DNA of 64,000 nucleotides from Pseudoalteromonas undina (GTDB taxonomy: Bacteria > Pseudomonadota > Gammaproteobacteria > Enterobacterales > Alteromonadaceae): positions 62,001 to 126,000 of the forward strand of contig NZ_AHCF03000001.1 in assembly GCF_000238275.3 (NCBI RefSeq). The letters are read 5' to 3'. Positions 44,922 to 55,534 of this stretch are shown here, in pieces (position 1 is the first letter of the stretch; every line of letters starts with the position of its first letter). The notes below the pieces were generated by a model. It searched no databases. It saw only the letters and a program-made list of their open reading frames with translations, and was not told where the DNA came from. The position numbers and the translations under genes are program-made.

Positions 44922-45923
44922 ATGATCAATAGAAAAATACCTTTGCTAGATATTCACCGTCATTTAGATGGTAATGTACGCGCGCAAACCATACTAGAAC
45001 TTGGTCGTCAGTTTAATATCGCTTTACCAGCGGACAATGTTGAAGCACTTATTCCTCATGTTCAGGTTATTGATCCTGAGCCAAACTTAATGGCATTTTT
45101 ACAAAAGCTTGATTGGGGAGTGACGGTACTAGGCGATTACGATGCCTGTAGACGTATTGCGATAGAAAACATTGAAGATGCGCAAGCGCAGGGTCTTGAT
45201 TATGTAGAGCTGCGTTTTAGTCCTTATTATATGGCTCAAAGCCAAGGGTTACACCCTCAAGGCGTTGTTGAAGCAGTGGTTGATGGTATCCGAAGTGCAA
45301 CAAAAGATACTGATATAAAAGCAAACTTAATTGGTATTTTGTCTCGTACATACGGAGTTAAAACCTGTCAGCACGAGTTGGACGCGTTACTTGCCTTTAA
45401 AAATGATTTGGTTGCAGTGGATTTGGCCGGTGATGAAATTGGTTATCCTGGCGAGTTGTTTGTTGATCATTTTAAGCAAGTACGTGATGCATATTTGGCT
45501 GTTACTGTGCATGCTGGTGAAGCGTTAGGTGCTCCAAGTATTTGGCAAGCATTAAACGAGCTTGGCGCAAGCAGAATAGGCCATGGTGTTAAAGCGATTG
45601 AAGATCCAAAACTAATGGATTATTTACGCGATAACCGTATTGGTATTGAATCGTGCTTAACCAGTAATATTCAAACCAGTACAGTGAATGATTTAACCAA
45701 ACACCCACTTAAGCAGTTTTTAGATCATGGTATTTTAGCTTGTCTTAACACGGATGACCCAGCTGTTGAAGGCATTGAAATTGAGTACGAGTACGCAGTG
45801 GCAGCACCAAAAGCAGGTTTGTCACAAGCCGATATGGAAAAAGCGCAAGCGAATGCGCTTGAAATTGCCTATTTAAGTGACGCTGATAAAAACGCACTTA
45901 AAGCTAAAGTCGCACAGCGTTAA
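44922..45923 (+). CDS. add: Adenosine deaminase
   Basis: Adenosine deaminase converts adenosine (and deoxyadenosine) to inosine for purine salvage. The 333-residue zinc enzyme shows His12-x-His14 (DIHRHLDGN), the VHAGEA motif with a zinc His and catalytic Glu, RIGHGV and the late NTDDPAV with the zinc-binding and catalytic Asp. Length and motifs match E. coli Add. It is monocistronic, ending before a strong terminator. Confidence 0.95.
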   Translation: MINRKIPLLDIHRHLDGNVRAQTILELGRQFNIALPADNVEALIPHVQVIDPEPNLMAFLQKLDWGVTVLGDYDACRRIAIENIEDAQAQGLDYVELRFSPYYMAQSQGLHPQGVVEAVVDGIRSATKDTDIKANLIGILSRTYGVKTCQHELDALLAFKNDLVAVDLAGDEIGYPGELFVDHFKQVRDAYLAVTVHAGEALGAPSIWQALNELGASRIGHGVKAIEDPKLMDYLRDNRIGIESCLTSNIQTSTVNDLTKHPLKQFLDHGILACLNTDDPAVEGIEIEYEYAVAAPKAGLSQADMEKAQANALEIAYLSDADKNALKAKVAQR

Positions 45924-45960
45924 GTTGCTTATATTATCCAGAGTTCAGGTTATATAATTA

Positions 45961-45990
45961 AAAATGCCACTGTTTACAGTGGCATTTTTT
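45961..45990. terminator. Bidirectional terminator after add
   Basis: A perfect 12-bp stem (AAAATGCCACTG at 45961-45972 with CAGTGGCATTTT at 45977-45988) and a four-base loop, flanked by A and T runs. It serves both add and the convergent CBS gene. Confidence 0.88.
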
Positions 45991-46403
45991 TATATGTGCG
46001 TATTACAACTAACGTAATTATTATAAAGTGCTTTTAATATATCGGCACGGCTGATCATACCTACCACTACACCGCCATCGATCACGGGGTAATTTTTAGG
46101 CTTACCAGGCTTCATTTGTTCTGCTAATTCCATAATATTGGTATCGCCGTTCACGGTTACCACATCTGTTTGCATCAACTGCGATACTTTAACCATACCA
46201 TCACAAAAATAACTACTTTGCATTAAGGGTTTAAGTAATTCTTGCTCTGAGATAAAGCCAACGAGCACCTTATTATCATCAAATACCGGCGCGCCTAGTA
46301 GTTTAAATTTTTCTAGCTCTGCTATGGCTGTGGTCATTTCTGTATTAGGGGTGATATGAGGCAACTTATGTTGCATAAAATCTTTTACTTTTGTATTTAA
46401 CAT
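45990..46403 (-). CDS. Two-CBS-domain protein
   Basis: This is a 137-residue stand-alone CBS-pair protein: CBS1 about 1-65 (PHITPNTEMTTAI, GFISEQELL) and CBS2 about 75-130 (DVVTVNGDTNIMELAE, VGMISRADIL). CBS pairs bind adenosine nucleotides and usually regulate a partner. None is fused or adjacent here, though the adenosine deaminase gene is the convergent neighbour. Function unknown. Confidence 0.85.
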   Translation of the reverse strand: MLNTKVKDFMQHKLPHITPNTEMTTAIAELEKFKLLGAPVFDDNKVLVGFISEQELLKPLMQSSYFCDGMVKVSQLMQTDVVTVNGDTNIMELAEQMKPGKPKNYPVIDGGVVVGMISRADILKALYNNYVSCNTHI

Positions 46404-46523
46404 TTAGGTTTCTCCCGCTTAATGTTCTGTACAAAGTATGGTTTATAGATTGGATTTTAGGAAATTGTTTATGTTGATGAGCTTAATAGGTAATAACAAT
46501 CACAGTGCTAGCAATTAAAACAA

Positions 46524-46547
46524 TTAAGGCACCCTAAGGTGCCTTAA
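46524..46547 (-). terminator. Terminator-like hairpin after fre
   Basis: TTAAGGCACC (46524-46533) pairs perfectly with GGTGCCTTAA (46538-46547). On the minus strand it is followed by an interrupted T-tract. It lies 16 bases past the fre stop. Confidence 0.6.
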
Positions 46548-46562
46548 AATAATGCGCTAATG

Positions 46563-47276
46563 TTACTTTATAAACGCGAATGCATCTGCGTACATGTTTT
46601 CACGAGTGGCGCCATGATTTATAAAATCATCACGTACTATGCCAATCATGTCAAAACGACCTGCCATGTAAATATCGTAAGGTTCTAACGAGATGATATC
46701 GTTCATCACCGCTTTATGAACATAACCAGTGTGGCCAGTCCAGCTGTCGGTAGGATGCTCTACTACAGGAATAAATTTAAAGTTTTCACGGCTATCTGCC
46801 CATGCTTGCATTTCGGTATGTGCATATAGCGCCGACTCTTCTTTTACTCCCCAGTAAAATAGCACCGGGCGCTCACAGTTGATTTCAGCTAAATGCTCGG
46901 CCATTGACTTTGCGTAAGAAAAACCAGTACCGCCGGCGAGTAAAATAATTGGACGCTCGCACTGCAAACGCAGCTGAGAAATACCTAAACCAGCTTCAAT
47001 AGTTACGGTTTGGTTCTCGTTGTGGGCACTACGAAGGTGTTCTAATGATTGCATCGCGTAAGAGTCTGCGTTTGATGCGCCAATGTGTAATTCTAATGCA
47101 TCAGTTTGTGAGGGGCGGCTCGCGATTGAAAACGCACGTTTATCTTTTTCACCTAAAACCAACTGTAAATATTGACCAGCTTCAAATGCTACAGGCTGTT
47201 GCGGCTTTAAAATAACTTTATGAACAAATTCTGTTAGTGGGCTGATAGAAACAACTTCAGCGAGTAATGTTTGCAT
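46563..47276 (-). CDS. fre: NAD(P)H-flavin reductase
   Basis: This is a 237-residue ferredoxin-NADP reductase-fold enzyme that reduces free flavins with NAD(P)H. The flavin motif is KRAFSIASRP (about 50-60), the NAD-binding GGTGFSYAKSM is near 114-124, and the tail DAFAFI matches E. coli Fre. It follows ubiD on the same strand after 95 bases, a neighbourhood also seen in E. coli. LuxG is a close relative, but there are no lux genes here. Confidence 0.92.
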   Translation of the reverse strand: MQTLLAEVVSISPLTEFVHKVILKPQQPVAFEAGQYLQLVLGEKDKRAFSIASRPSQTDALELHIGASNADSYAMQSLEHLRSAHNENQTVTIEAGLGISQLRLQCERPIILLAGGTGFSYAKSMAEHLAEINCERPVLFYWGVKEESALYAHTEMQAWADSRENFKFIPVVEHPTDSWTGHTGYVHKAVMNDIISLEPYDIYMAGRFDMIGIVRDDFINHGATRENMYADAFAFIK

Positions 47277-47371
47277 GTTTTACCTTAAATTAGCGGATAC
47301 GCACTTTATTTGAGCAATAATAGCATATCCGCAGGGTGAGTTTATAGCCTAGAGGCCCTAGACCAAAGTCG

Positions 47372-48838
47372 TTAAAGAATATCTAAGCTATCCCAAAGCT
47401 CATCAACTCGATCCTTAGTGGCTTGATCCATTACAATAGGTTCGCCCCATTCTCGAGTTGTTTCACCAGGCCATTTATTTGTTGCATCCATACCCATTTT
47501 TGAACCTAGGCCAGATACGGGCGATGCAAAATCTAAATAATCAATTGGTGTGTTTTCAATTAACGTCGTGTCGCGCGCAGGGTCCATACGAGTAGTGATA
47601 GCCCAAATTACATCGTTCCAATCTCTAGCGTTAATATCATCATCACAGACAATAACAAACTTAGTGTACATAAATTGTCGTAGGAATGACCAAACCCCCA
47701 TCATTACGCGCTTGGCGTGACCTGGATATTGTTTTTTCATTGTTACCACGGCCATACGGTACGAACAACCTTCTGGCGGTAAATAAAAATCGACAATTTC
47801 TGGAAATTGCTTTTGTAAGATTGGTACGAATACTTCGTTTAATGCCACCCCTAAAATCGCAGGCTCATCCGGCGGACGGCCAGTAAAAGTACTATGGTAA
47901 ATAGGGTCTTTACGATGTGTAATATGAGTGACTGTCATAACAGGGAAGTCGTCGACTTCATTGTAGTAGCCTGTGTGGTCGCCATATGGACCTTCCGGCG
48001 CCATTTCTCCAGGCATAATATGCCCTTCAAGTACGATTTCTGCACTGGCTGGTACTTGTAAATCATTCGAGATTGACTTAACTACTTCAGTTTTACTACC
48101 ACGTAGTAAACCTGCAAAGGCATATTCGCTTAACGTATCTGGAACGGGGGTAACAGCGCCTAAAATAGTCGCAGGATCTGCACCTAATGCCACCGAAACA
48201 GGGTAGGGCTGGCCAGGGTGTTCTTTACACCACTCTTGAAAATCAAGCGCGCCACCGCGATGAGATAACCAACGCATAATGATTTTATTTTTACCCAATA
48301 GCTGTTGACGATAAATCCCTAAATTTTGGCGCTTTTTGTGAGGTCCTTTGGTAACGGTTAAACCCCAAGTAATCAAAGGTGCAGCATCGCCAGGCCAGCA
48401 GTGCTGAATAGGAAACTTAGTTAAGTCAACGTCGTCACCTTGTAAAATAACTTGTTGGCAGGGGGCTTTTTTAACTTCTTTAGCCGGCATATTAAGTACT
48501 TGCTTGAATACCGGAATTTGTCCGAGCGCTTCTTTAATGCCTTTTGGCGGCTCAGGCTCTTTTAGAAATGCGAGTAATTTTCCAACTTCACGTAATTCAC
48601 TCACATCTTCTTGGCCCATACCCATAGCTACACGCTTTGGGGTACCAAACAAGTTAGCTAAAACGGGAATGTCGTACCCTTTAGGGTTTTCAAATAATAA
48701 AGCAGGGCCTTCGGCACGCAGTGTGCGGTCAGCAATTTCGGTCATCTCAAGATACGGGTCGATTTCTTGGCTGATGCGTTTTAACTCGCCTCGTTTCTCA
48801 AGTAAATCGATAAAATCGCGCAGATCTTTGTATTTCAT
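47372..48838 (-). CDS. ubiD: 3-octaprenyl-4-hydroxybenzoate carboxy-lyase
   Basis: UbiD decarboxylates 3-polyprenyl-4-hydroxybenzoate in ubiquinone synthesis using prenylated FMN made by UbiX. The 488-residue sequence has the family N-terminus ([17 protein letters not shown]), the [17 protein letters not shown] stretch, [22 protein letters not shown] and the [11 protein letters not shown] block with active-site Glu/Arg. Full length, no defects. UbiX is not in the window. Confidence 0.96.
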   Translation of the reverse strand: MKYKDLRDFIDLLEKRGELKRISQEIDPYLEMTEIADRTLRAEGPALLFENPKGYDIPVLANLFGTPKRVAMGMGQEDVSELREVGKLLAFLKEPEPPKGIKEALGQIPVFKQVLNMPAKEVKKAPCQQVILQGDDVDLTKFPIQHCWPGDAAPLITWGLTVTKGPHKKRQNLGIYRQQLLGKNKIIMRWLSHRGGALDFQEWCKEHPGQPYPVSVALGADPATILGAVTPVPDTLSEYAFAGLLRGSKTEVVKSISNDLQVPASAEIVLEGHIMPGEMAPEGPYGDHTGYYNEVDDFPVMTVTHITHRKDPIYHSTFTGRPPDEPAILGVALNEVFVPILQKQFPEIVDFYLPPEGCSYRMAVVTMKKQYPGHAKRVMMGVWSFLRQFMYTKFVIVCDDDINARDWNDVIWAITTRMDPARDTTLIENTPIDYLDFASPVSGLGSKMGMDATNKWPGETTREWGEPIVMDQATKDRVDELWDSLDIL

Positions 48839-48909
48839 TGTGGGCCGTTACTTAGCAAAAAGTTAAAAGTATTATACCCAGTTCATACAAGCCAAGTCAT
48901 TAGCTGCGC

Positions 48910-50940
48910 TTAAAACTTAAAGCGCTCTACTGCACCTTTTAGTGAGTGTGCAAGTTGGTTAACGTCTTCACTTTCGCTTGCTAGGGTCGTTGCATTGTTG
49001 GCATTTAAGGTGGCCTGCTCGGTTACCTTAGCCATTATTTGTTGAATATCGGTGCTGTTTGCCAGTTGTTCATGTGAGGCACTTGCAATCTCTTTACTCA
49101 TGGCATTAACCGATACCAGCGTGCTCTTAATACGCTCAACGGCACTATTTAGTTCAGTACTGTTTTCAACGCAATGCTTAGCCTGTTGTTGGCCATCATT
49201 TATTTCAGTTTGAGTGGCTTGAGTATGCTGCTGTAGAGTGTTAATCATGGTGGTAATTTCGCTTGTAGAACTTTGTGTGCGGGCTGCAAGCGAGCGTACT
49301 TCATCGGCTACTACGGCAAAACCTCGACCATGTTCACCAGCACGTGCCGCTTCAATTGCGGCATTAAGTGCCAGTAAGTTAGTTTGCTCTGCAATACTGC
49401 TAATGGTATCGACAATGGCACCAATTAGTTGCGTATATTGAGCTAGTTCTTCTGTACTGCTTACTGCTCTATCTAAGCGGCTTAAAAGTGCTTCAATGCT
49501 TTGGCTATTATTATTTGCAATGTCGTTAACGTCATTGGCAAATTGCGAGGCATTAGTAATTTCATTAGAGGTGCTTTGCGCTTGTTCGTGTACGGCTTGA
49601 GAACTTTGCAACATTTGCTGTGCTAATGAGGTTGCTTGTGCACTACGTTCCAGCTGTTGCTTAGCAACAATGGTCATTTGCTGGCCTTTTTCGCTGGTTT
49701 GAATAGCTGAATTATCTAGTTCGTAAGCATCGTTACTAATGGCTTTTATTAAGTGAGTTAAATCATCACAAAGCTTATTAGTGTTATGCATCAGAGTACC
49801 AAATTCATCTTTACTGCGGGGGTTGCTACGCTTAGAAAAGTCACCTGAGGCTATGTGAGCAAGTTCTTTGTTTACCTTTTTAAGCGGTTTTAGCATGGCG
49901 TTAGTAGTAAAAACTGAAATAATAATCAGCAAAGCAATTAAAACAAACGCAATAATAATCACTAAACTAGAGCCGGTATTAATCGCTGACTTAGCGCTCT
50001 CTTGTAGGGAGTTAAAGCGTATGTCAGCCAGTTTATTAAGCTCAATCAGTTGACTTTCAATACTAATAAATGCCTGTTGAAAGCTTTCAAACCGCTGATC
50101 AACTTTATCTTTATTATTGAGCACAGCATTTTGCAATGCATACAGCCCATCAGGATTATTTAATAAGCTGCTTAAATCGTTAAACGCTGTAATTAGTTCA
50201 TTAGCGTTGAGTTTATTAGCAATTGGGGCGGCTTGTTGCTCTAAGTAACTAAGATTAGATTTAATATTATCGAGTAAAAAAGAGGTATCTTGCTGATGAT
50301 CGTTTATATTTTCTGAAGTTGTTATTTGCCCAATCCCTTTGACATTATTATTTAAAGTAAATAATAAATCATCAACACGAGTCGCAGTGCCAAATACTGC
50401 ATTCAAAAGTGATTGCTGGTTGCTCTCAACGTTTATGAGCTCTATATCAAGCAAGCGGTTACTGAGTTCACGAAGCTGTTCATTAAACGTAATTGTTAGT
50501 GCTGCGGCTGAGCTTTGCGCCTTAAATCGTTGCTCTTTTGCTGCAAGCATTTGGTTGCTTATTGTATTTAGCTGGGCGAAGTCTTTGTTAATAGCTGTAA
50601 GAAGTGTTTGCATACCTTGCTGCTGGGCAACTTGTGCTTTTAGTGTTTCTAATTTACTAAAAAACTGCGTTTGTTCAGCGTGTGCCTGCTTTTTATTTTC
50701 CAGCAGTAAATTAAGTTTAGTTTGGCTATAAGCAATGGCATTAAATTTAGTGATAGAAAGGAGTGATAAACGAAGGTCTTTACTGGCTTGTTGTACAGGC
50801 ACTGCCAACGCTTCTATACGTGTGTTAGTGATATTAATTTGATTTAGCGACCAGTAAAAAAATATGCAGCTAGTAAGCATTAACAAGCCAATGGCTGAAA
50901 AGGCTAAAATTATTTTATGTTTTATAGCGAGAGATTGCAT
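48910..50940 (-). CDS. Methyl-accepting chemotaxis protein
   Basis: This is a 676-residue chemoreceptor. TM1 is about 9-30, followed by a long helical periplasmic region of nearly 300 residues, TM2 (about 320-345), HAMP (about 345-400) and the cytoplasmic signalling domain. The conserved hairpin tip ([19 protein letters not shown]) is near 525. The extended all-helical sensor resembles the helical-bimodular type, but its ligand is unknown. It is monocistronic, with no che genes nearby. Confidence 0.93.
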   Translation of the reverse strand: MQSLAIKHKIILAFSAIGLLMLTSCIFFYWSLNQINITNTRIEALAVPVQQASKDLRLSLLSITKFNAIAYSQTKLNLLLENKKQAHAEQTQFFSKLETLKAQVAQQQGMQTLLTAINKDFAQLNTISNQMLAAKEQRFKAQSSAAALTITFNEQLRELSNRLLDIELINVESNQQSLLNAVFGTATRVDDLLFTLNNNVKGIGQITTSENINDHQQDTSFLLDNIKSNLSYLEQQAAPIANKLNANELITAFNDLSSLLNNPDGLYALQNAVLNNKDKVDQRFESFQQAFISIESQLIELNKLADIRFNSLQESAKSAINTGSSLVIIIAFVLIALLIIISVFTTNAMLKPLKKVNKELAHIASGDFSKRSNPRSKDEFGTLMHNTNKLCDDLTHLIKAISNDAYELDNSAIQTSEKGQQMTIVAKQQLERSAQATSLAQQMLQSSQAVHEQAQSTSNEITNASQFANDVNDIANNNSQSIEALLSRLDRAVSSTEELAQYTQLIGAIVDTISSIAEQTNLLALNAAIEAARAGEHGRGFAVVADEVRSLAARTQSSTSEITTMINTLQQHTQATQTEINDGQQQAKHCVENSTELNSAVERIKSTLVSVNAMSKEIASASHEQLANSTDIQQIMAKVTEQATLNANNATTLASESEDVNQLAHSLKGAVERFKF

Positions 50941-51007
50941 AACTTTATCAACAATATTAAGACTTTTGTTAGTGTAGCAAGTTTTTTAATTTGATGTTAG
51001 TTATTGG

Positions 51008-51286
51008 TTAATTGCTGCTGCATTGGTATTTTTTGCCGTTAATTATTAGCATTGCTTGCTCTCCTTTACTCCAAAATAACACCTCTTGATTAATGTATTT
51101 ACTGCCTGAAGCACTCACCTCATGATTCAATATGTAATCATGATCATAAAAGCTCAGCTTTGCTTGCTTGTTGCTAATAATATCAAGTTTTGCAGGTGCG
51201 TTATCGCAAACATAGTTATTTGTAACTGGCTGCTTATTGCATGCAGTCAAAGCTATTAGAGCAATAATAACGATAGCGTGTTTCAT
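51008..51286 (-). CDS. MliC-type C-type lysozyme inhibitor lipoprotein
   Basis: This is a 92-residue lipoprotein with the lipobox LTAC (Cys16, Asn at +2). The mature part resembles the MliC/PliC lysozyme-inhibitor family: a first Cys in NYVCDN, the key SASGSKY loop, the FWSKGEQA loop and a final YQCSSN Cys. In the family, the Ser and Lys of these two loops insert into the lysozyme active site. It is shorter than Pseudomonas MliC (about 109). The role inferred is protection of peptidoglycan from host or grazer lysozyme. Recognition is from memory of motifs. Confidence 0.68.
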   Translation of the reverse strand: MKHAIVIIALIALTACNKQPVTNNYVCDNAPAKLDIISNKQAKLSFYDHDYILNHEVSASGSKYINQEVLFWSKGEQAMLIINGKKYQCSSN

Positions 51287-51403
51287 TGGCTGTGCCTTAT
51301 TGAGTCCCTTGTTTAATTAAGAGCTTAACAAAGCTAAATTAACCGTTGGTGAAAATATAGCTTTACGTTATGTTTAAGATCTTATTTTTAGTTAGGAAAT
51401 TTC

Positions 51404-52306
51404 ATGGCTGGCACCAACCTTTTAACATTACTGGATGATATAACGACTTTGCTGGATGATATTGCGACCATGAGTAAAGTTGCGACAAAGAAAACAGCCG
51501 GAGTACTTGGTGATGATTTGGCACTTAATGCTCAGCAAGTTACTGGGGTTACTGCTGATAGGGAGCTGCCCGTTGTATGGGCAGTGGCAAAGGGGTCGTT
51601 TTTAAATAAAGCCATATTAGTCCCTGCTGCGTTATTAATTAGTGTGTGGTTGCCTTGGCTAATTACTCCACTTTTAATGATAGGTGGCTTATTTTTATGT
51701 TTTGAAGGCGCAGAAAAAATATTTTTATCTCATCATGCAGAAGCGACAGAAGGTGCTGAAAATTTAGACCTGGCAGAGTATGAAAAACAAAAAGTTAAAG
51801 GCGCCATTCGTACTGATTTTATTCTTTCCGCCGAAATTATTGTTATTACATTAGGCACGGTCGCAGGGGCGACATTAATGAACCAGGCGCTGGTATTGAG
51901 TGTGATTGCCATCATTATGACAATTGGTGTTTATGGACTGGTAGCAGGGATTGTAAAGCTTGATGATGCGGGCTTATATTTACTTAATCAATCCAAACTC
52001 TCCGCAAGTAAGTTTAGAGAATTACTCGGTAAAGCCTTATTAGCTGCAGCCCCACGGTTAATGCAGTTTTTAGCCTTTGCGGGCACAGTGGCAATGTTTT
52101 TAGTGGGTGGTGGAATTTTAGTACACGCAATTGAGCTTTTGCATCATACCCAAGTGGATGTAACTCATTATGCGCAGTCGGTTGCTGGTAGCACAGGAGA
52201 AATACTAGCCCCTTTAGTATTTGACGGACTGTTAGGAATAGGTGCTGGTTTGGTTCTTGTGATTGCGCATGTCGCTTATACTAAGTTATTTAAAGCAAAT
52301 AAGTAG
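51404..52306 (+). CDS. YedI family inner-membrane protein (DUF808)
   Basis: This is a 300-residue polytopic membrane protein. The N-terminus (NLLTLLDDITTLLDDIATMSKVATKKTAGVLGDD in outline) and the KGAIRTDFILSAEI motif near 137 are characteristic of DUF808/YedI. Hydrophobic segments follow at about 65-90, 150-190, 215-240 and 265-290. The family function is unknown. It is monocistronic and convergent with the Sel1 gene. Confidence 0.9.
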   Translation: MAGTNLLTLLDDITTLLDDIATMSKVATKKTAGVLGDDLALNAQQVTGVTADRELPVVWAVAKGSFLNKAILVPAALLISVWLPWLITPLLMIGGLFLCFEGAEKIFLSHHAEATEGAENLDLAEYEKQKVKGAIRTDFILSAEIIVITLGTVAGATLMNQALVLSVIAIIMTIGVYGLVAGIVKLDDAGLYLLNQSKLSASKFRELLGKALLAAAPRLMQFLAFAGTVAMFLVGGGILVHAIELLHHTQVDVTHYAQSVAGSTGEILAPLVFDGLLGIGAGLVLVIAHVAYTKLFKANK

Positions 52307-52332
52307 CGGTGGTAACGCTACTTTATTTTATT
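52301..52332 (+). terminator. Terminator after the YedI gene
   Basis: AAGTAGCG (52301-52308) pairs with CGCTACTT (52316-52323), followed by TATTTTATT. The stem includes the stop codon of the yedI-like gene and abuts the convergent Sel1 gene. Confidence 0.65.
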
Positions 52333-53269
52333 CGCACTGAGTTGTTTTGCATAGTTGCTCAAGTTCGTATTTAGCTTTGCTATTACCTTGAGCAATGGCT
52401 TTTTTATACCAATAAATCGCTTGCTGAATGTTCTTTTTTGTACCTTGTCCATCACGATACATTTGAGCAAGATTTAGTTGACCCCATTGTGAGCCTGAGT
52501 TTGCTGCTAGGTTAAAGCTTTCAAGCGCTTCGTTATATTGCTTATCTTTATAGTAAATAATCCCTTGCTGATTATTCTCATCGAGCTTTAAGCCTTTATA
52601 AAGAGGTTTAGGTTTAGGTGGAAACATCACAAACCCGCCATAAAGTGAATATGCTTGTGGGCGTAGCACGTCAAATATAATGTCATCTTCGTATAAACGT
52701 TTTATTTCATTACGAGGCAGAGTAATAGTTTGAGAAGAAAAGTAATCTCTTTGTACTAATAAACTTGCACGCATCGCTGTGGTAATGGCACTAGTGCGCT
52801 TATAGCTGTAATTACTCACCTGAAACGTTATAAATTGCTCATCAAAGCTGAGTACTTGCGCAACTTTTAAATTAGTGAGTGTCCATGGTTCGTGAGTGAA
52901 CTTATCGGCTTTAACTAAATAGGTATCATAAGCTTTTGGGGAGGTTAAATAGCTTTGTTTTAGTGCTTCAGTGTTGAGGTGCTTTTGATAAAAAAATAAC
53001 GCCCCCCATAGTAATAAAATTAATCCAATACAGTATTTTGGTAGGCTAAGTTTTTCAAACAGAGGTAACGTTTTAATATTGATAGCCTCACTATGTCCGC
53101 ATTGATAGCACTCGCGTTTATAGCTTAACTTGATCGGAAATATAGGAAAAATGGTAAAGCGTAAAAAGCGACTTTGATTAACTAAGTGATAGCTGTTGTT
53201 GTTGCAGTCGGGGCAGCACTGAACGTGTGTAAAATGAGGGAATGACTGACTAGTATTGAAAAGCAACAT
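52328..53269 (-). CDS. Zinc-ribbon membrane protein with Sel1 repeats
   Basis: This is a 313-residue protein of unknown function. Two CxxC pairs in the N-terminal 60 residues (CCPDCNN and CYQCGHS) suggest a zinc ribbon on the cytoplasmic side. One membrane helix follows (about 78-97), then a region without recognised motif (about 100-235) and Sel1/TPR-type repeats at the end (GQLNLAQMYRDGQGTKKNIQ, AIYWYKKAIAQGN). The domain order implies a bridge between cytoplasm and periplasm. It stands between a YedI gene and a TonB receptor gene; no link is evident. Confidence 0.72.
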   Translation of the reverse strand: MLLFNTSQSFPHFTHVQCCPDCNNNSYHLVNQSRFLRFTIFPIFPIKLSYKRECYQCGHSEAINIKTLPLFEKLSLPKYCIGLILLLWGALFFYQKHLNTEALKQSYLTSPKAYDTYLVKADKFTHEPWTLTNLKVAQVLSFDEQFITFQVSNYSYKRTSAITTAMRASLLVQRDYFSSQTITLPRNEIKRLYEDDIIFDVLRPQAYSLYGGFVMFPPKPKPLYKGLKLDENNQQGIIYYKDKQYNEALESFNLAANSGSQWGQLNLAQMYRDGQGTKKNIQQAIYWYKKAIAQGNSKAKYELEQLCKTTQCE

Positions 53270-53365
53270 AATAAGGCTCCTTGTTAATTTACAACTTTAG
53301 AGCAAGTGATAAATTAGTAAAGCAGCAAACTGTAAGTAATTATGTCATATAGGATTAGTTTATAT

Positions 53366-53389
53366 AGCCCATACTTTTTAATATGGGCT
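53366..53389 (-). terminator. Hairpin after the TonB receptor gene
   Basis: AGCCCATA (53366-53373) pairs with TATGGGCT (53382-53389). On the minus strand it is followed by an A/T-rich but not T-only tract. It lies 16 bases past the receptor stop. Confidence 0.5.
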
Positions 53390-53404
53390 TTGTAGAGAAT
53401 CAGC

Positions 53405-55480
53405 TTAGAAGCTAAATTGTGCAGCTAAACGCACACTTGTGCCTTCACCTACGGTAACGTTATTTAAACCGCCACCGGCTAGGTAGTTTTTATCGAATAA
53501 GTTCTCAATATTTAAACGTAAGTTAATATCGTTGTTATTTAAGTTAAGCTTGTAGGTTGCGCCAATATCAACACGAGTATAACCCTCTTTTGTTACGGTG
53601 TTAGCGTTATCAGCAAAACGCTCTCCTTCGTAGAACGCACCTGCATTAAAAGCAACAGCGTCATTGAGTTCATAACGTGTCCATAAAGAGGCAGACCATT
53701 TTGGAGCATCAGTAGGGCGTTTGCCCTCTAATTTTTCATCACGCTCATAGTTAGCATCTAAATACATGGTTGATGCCATAATAAATAAACGGTCAGTTGC
53801 AGCGCCCTGAGCTGCAAGCTCAAAACCTTTATGGCGTTGCTCACCTGCCTGTGTGGTGATGCTCGTTATATCACCGATAGGGTTAATAAGATCTTCGCTC
53901 ACTAAGGTACCTGTTTTGCTAATATCAAATAAGGCACCGCTAAGCATTAATCGGTCATCAAACAGTTGCCATTTCACCCCAATTTCCTTTTGCTCAGAGG
54001 TAATAGCATCGAGCTTCATACCGTTATTAACATCTTTATCATTTACTAATGTTTCGTTTTGCGGCTCAAATCCTTCTGAGTAACTTGCATAAACAGTTGC
54101 AGAGGCATTTGGATGGTAAAGTACACCAACTTTAGGTACGAACGATTCGTTATTGCTGTTTTCTTTACTTTGTTTATCGTAACGACCACCCAGTGATAGT
54201 TGCCATTCTGGTGAGAATGAAATTAAATCTTGGATATAAACCCCGTAGTAGTCGTAAGCAGATGAGCTAATAGTGTCATCTGATTTGTAACTTATATTTG
54301 GGCGATTAGGCTCATTTTGATCGGCAGAAAAATTAATCGTATCAGCAGATGTGCGTAATTGGCCGTAGTAATAATCCAGTGAGTTAACGCCTACAAGTAA
54401 TTGATGATGTAAACCCACTGTTTCAAATTCGCCAATGAAGTCAATAAAAGCAGTTTTAAACTGCCAATCATCGAAGCGATCGTAAGGACGTGACTGGTAA
54501 CTATCACCTTCGATAAAGTCACTTGGCTTACGTGGTGCTGACTCAAAGCGCTGGCGTTCAAACGTTTGCTCATTGTAGCCTAAATTTACTTGCCAGTTAT
54601 CGGTTAAAAATACTTTGAAATCAATACCCATGTTTTCAACAGTAATGTCGGTAAAGGCCCATGACATATCACGAATTGTTTTGTCATCGCCAATAATGTT
54701 GGCATCATTATCTATCCAAGCGCCAGTATCTAAGCCTGCTTCGTCATCAGTGCGATCATAATGAACACGTACTAGGGCATTATCGCTAATATCGTAATCA
54801 ACCACTAAGGCACCTAAAAAGCGATCGCGTTCGCGGTTATCACCATTTTGGTATTCTCGCCAGTATTCAACATCTTGTTTTACTAATACACCACGGGCAC
54901 GTAAATCTTCAGCCTCGGTGAGTGCGCCGCCAGCATCAAGCATAAAGCGAGTTGAACCATGTTGGTCAACATCGGCACTGGCACTAAATAGCGTTTGTGC
55001 AGTTGGCTTTTTAGTTACCATGTTAACTAGGCCACCGGGGCCTGATTGCCCATACAAAATACTTGAAGGACCTTTAATAACTTCTACTTGCTCTAAAATT
55101 TCAATGGGTTGTTGGTAATGAGACCAATGCTGGTGGCCATCACGCAGGTAGCCGGTTGATGAGCTTAATTGAAAACCACGTAAGTTAAATACTTCTCTGT
55201 TTCGTTGTTTAGACCCTGCAGTTAAACTAGCATCATTGGTCAATACTTCACCAAGAGTGGTTGCTAGTTGCTCATTAACGATTGTGTCAGTGATTACGGT
55301 AACTGACTGTGCGGTATCGAGTAATGAGGTTGAGGTTCTCATTGCCCCACTGGCATTATCTACTTTGTAGTCGTTGAAGTAGCTACCTTTAACTTCAATG
55401 CGTTCTATATTTGCGGTGTTGGCAAATGCATTTGCAGAGGTGCTGGCTAAAAGTGCAATAAAAAGAGGGTTAAGTTTCAT
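53405..55480 (-). CDS. TonB-dependent siderophore receptor
   Basis: This is a 691-residue outer-membrane receptor. A signal peptide runs to about residue 20 (ANAFA-NT). A plug domain (about 35-165) carries YGQSGPGGLVNMVTKKPT, typical of siderophore (FhuE/FpvA-like) receptors, followed by a 22-strand-type barrel ending in the C-terminal aromatic (LAAQFSF). It takes up a ferric siderophore using TonB energy; the siderophore is not identifiable. A Fur-box-like site lies upstream at 55535-55553. No siderophore synthesis or ABC genes are nearby, so it may use foreign siderophores. Confidence 0.92.
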   Translation of the reverse strand: MKLNPLFIALLASTSANAFANTANIERIEVKGSYFNDYKVDNASGAMRTSTSLLDTAQSVTVITDTIVNEQLATTLGEVLTNDASLTAGSKQRNREVFNLRGFQLSSSTGYLRDGHQHWSHYQQPIEILEQVEVIKGPSSILYGQSGPGGLVNMVTKKPTAQTLFSASADVDQHGSTRFMLDAGGALTEAEDLRARGVLVKQDVEYWREYQNGDNRERDRFLGALVVDYDISDNALVRVHYDRTDDEAGLDTGAWIDNDANIIGDDKTIRDMSWAFTDITVENMGIDFKVFLTDNWQVNLGYNEQTFERQRFESAPRKPSDFIEGDSYQSRPYDRFDDWQFKTAFIDFIGEFETVGLHHQLLVGVNSLDYYYGQLRTSADTINFSADQNEPNRPNISYKSDDTISSSAYDYYGVYIQDLISFSPEWQLSLGGRYDKQSKENSNNESFVPKVGVLYHPNASATVYASYSEGFEPQNETLVNDKDVNNGMKLDAITSEQKEIGVKWQLFDDRLMLSGALFDISKTGTLVSEDLINPIGDITSITTQAGEQRHKGFELAAQGAATDRLFIMASTMYLDANYERDEKLEGKRPTDAPKWSASLWTRYELNDAVAFNAGAFYEGERFADNANTVTKEGYTRVDIGATYKLNLNNNDINLRLNIENLFDKNYLAGGGLNNVTVGEGTSVRLAAQFSF

Positions 55481-55534
55481 TAGTGGCTTCCGGCTTAGAA
55501 TTATTAGAGTAGTAAAACGCCGCAGATCTTAATG

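Noticed and set aside
46563..47276. Flavin reductase as LuxG of a bioluminescence operon
   Set aside because: It adjoins ubiD as fre does in E. coli, and no lux genes are in the window.
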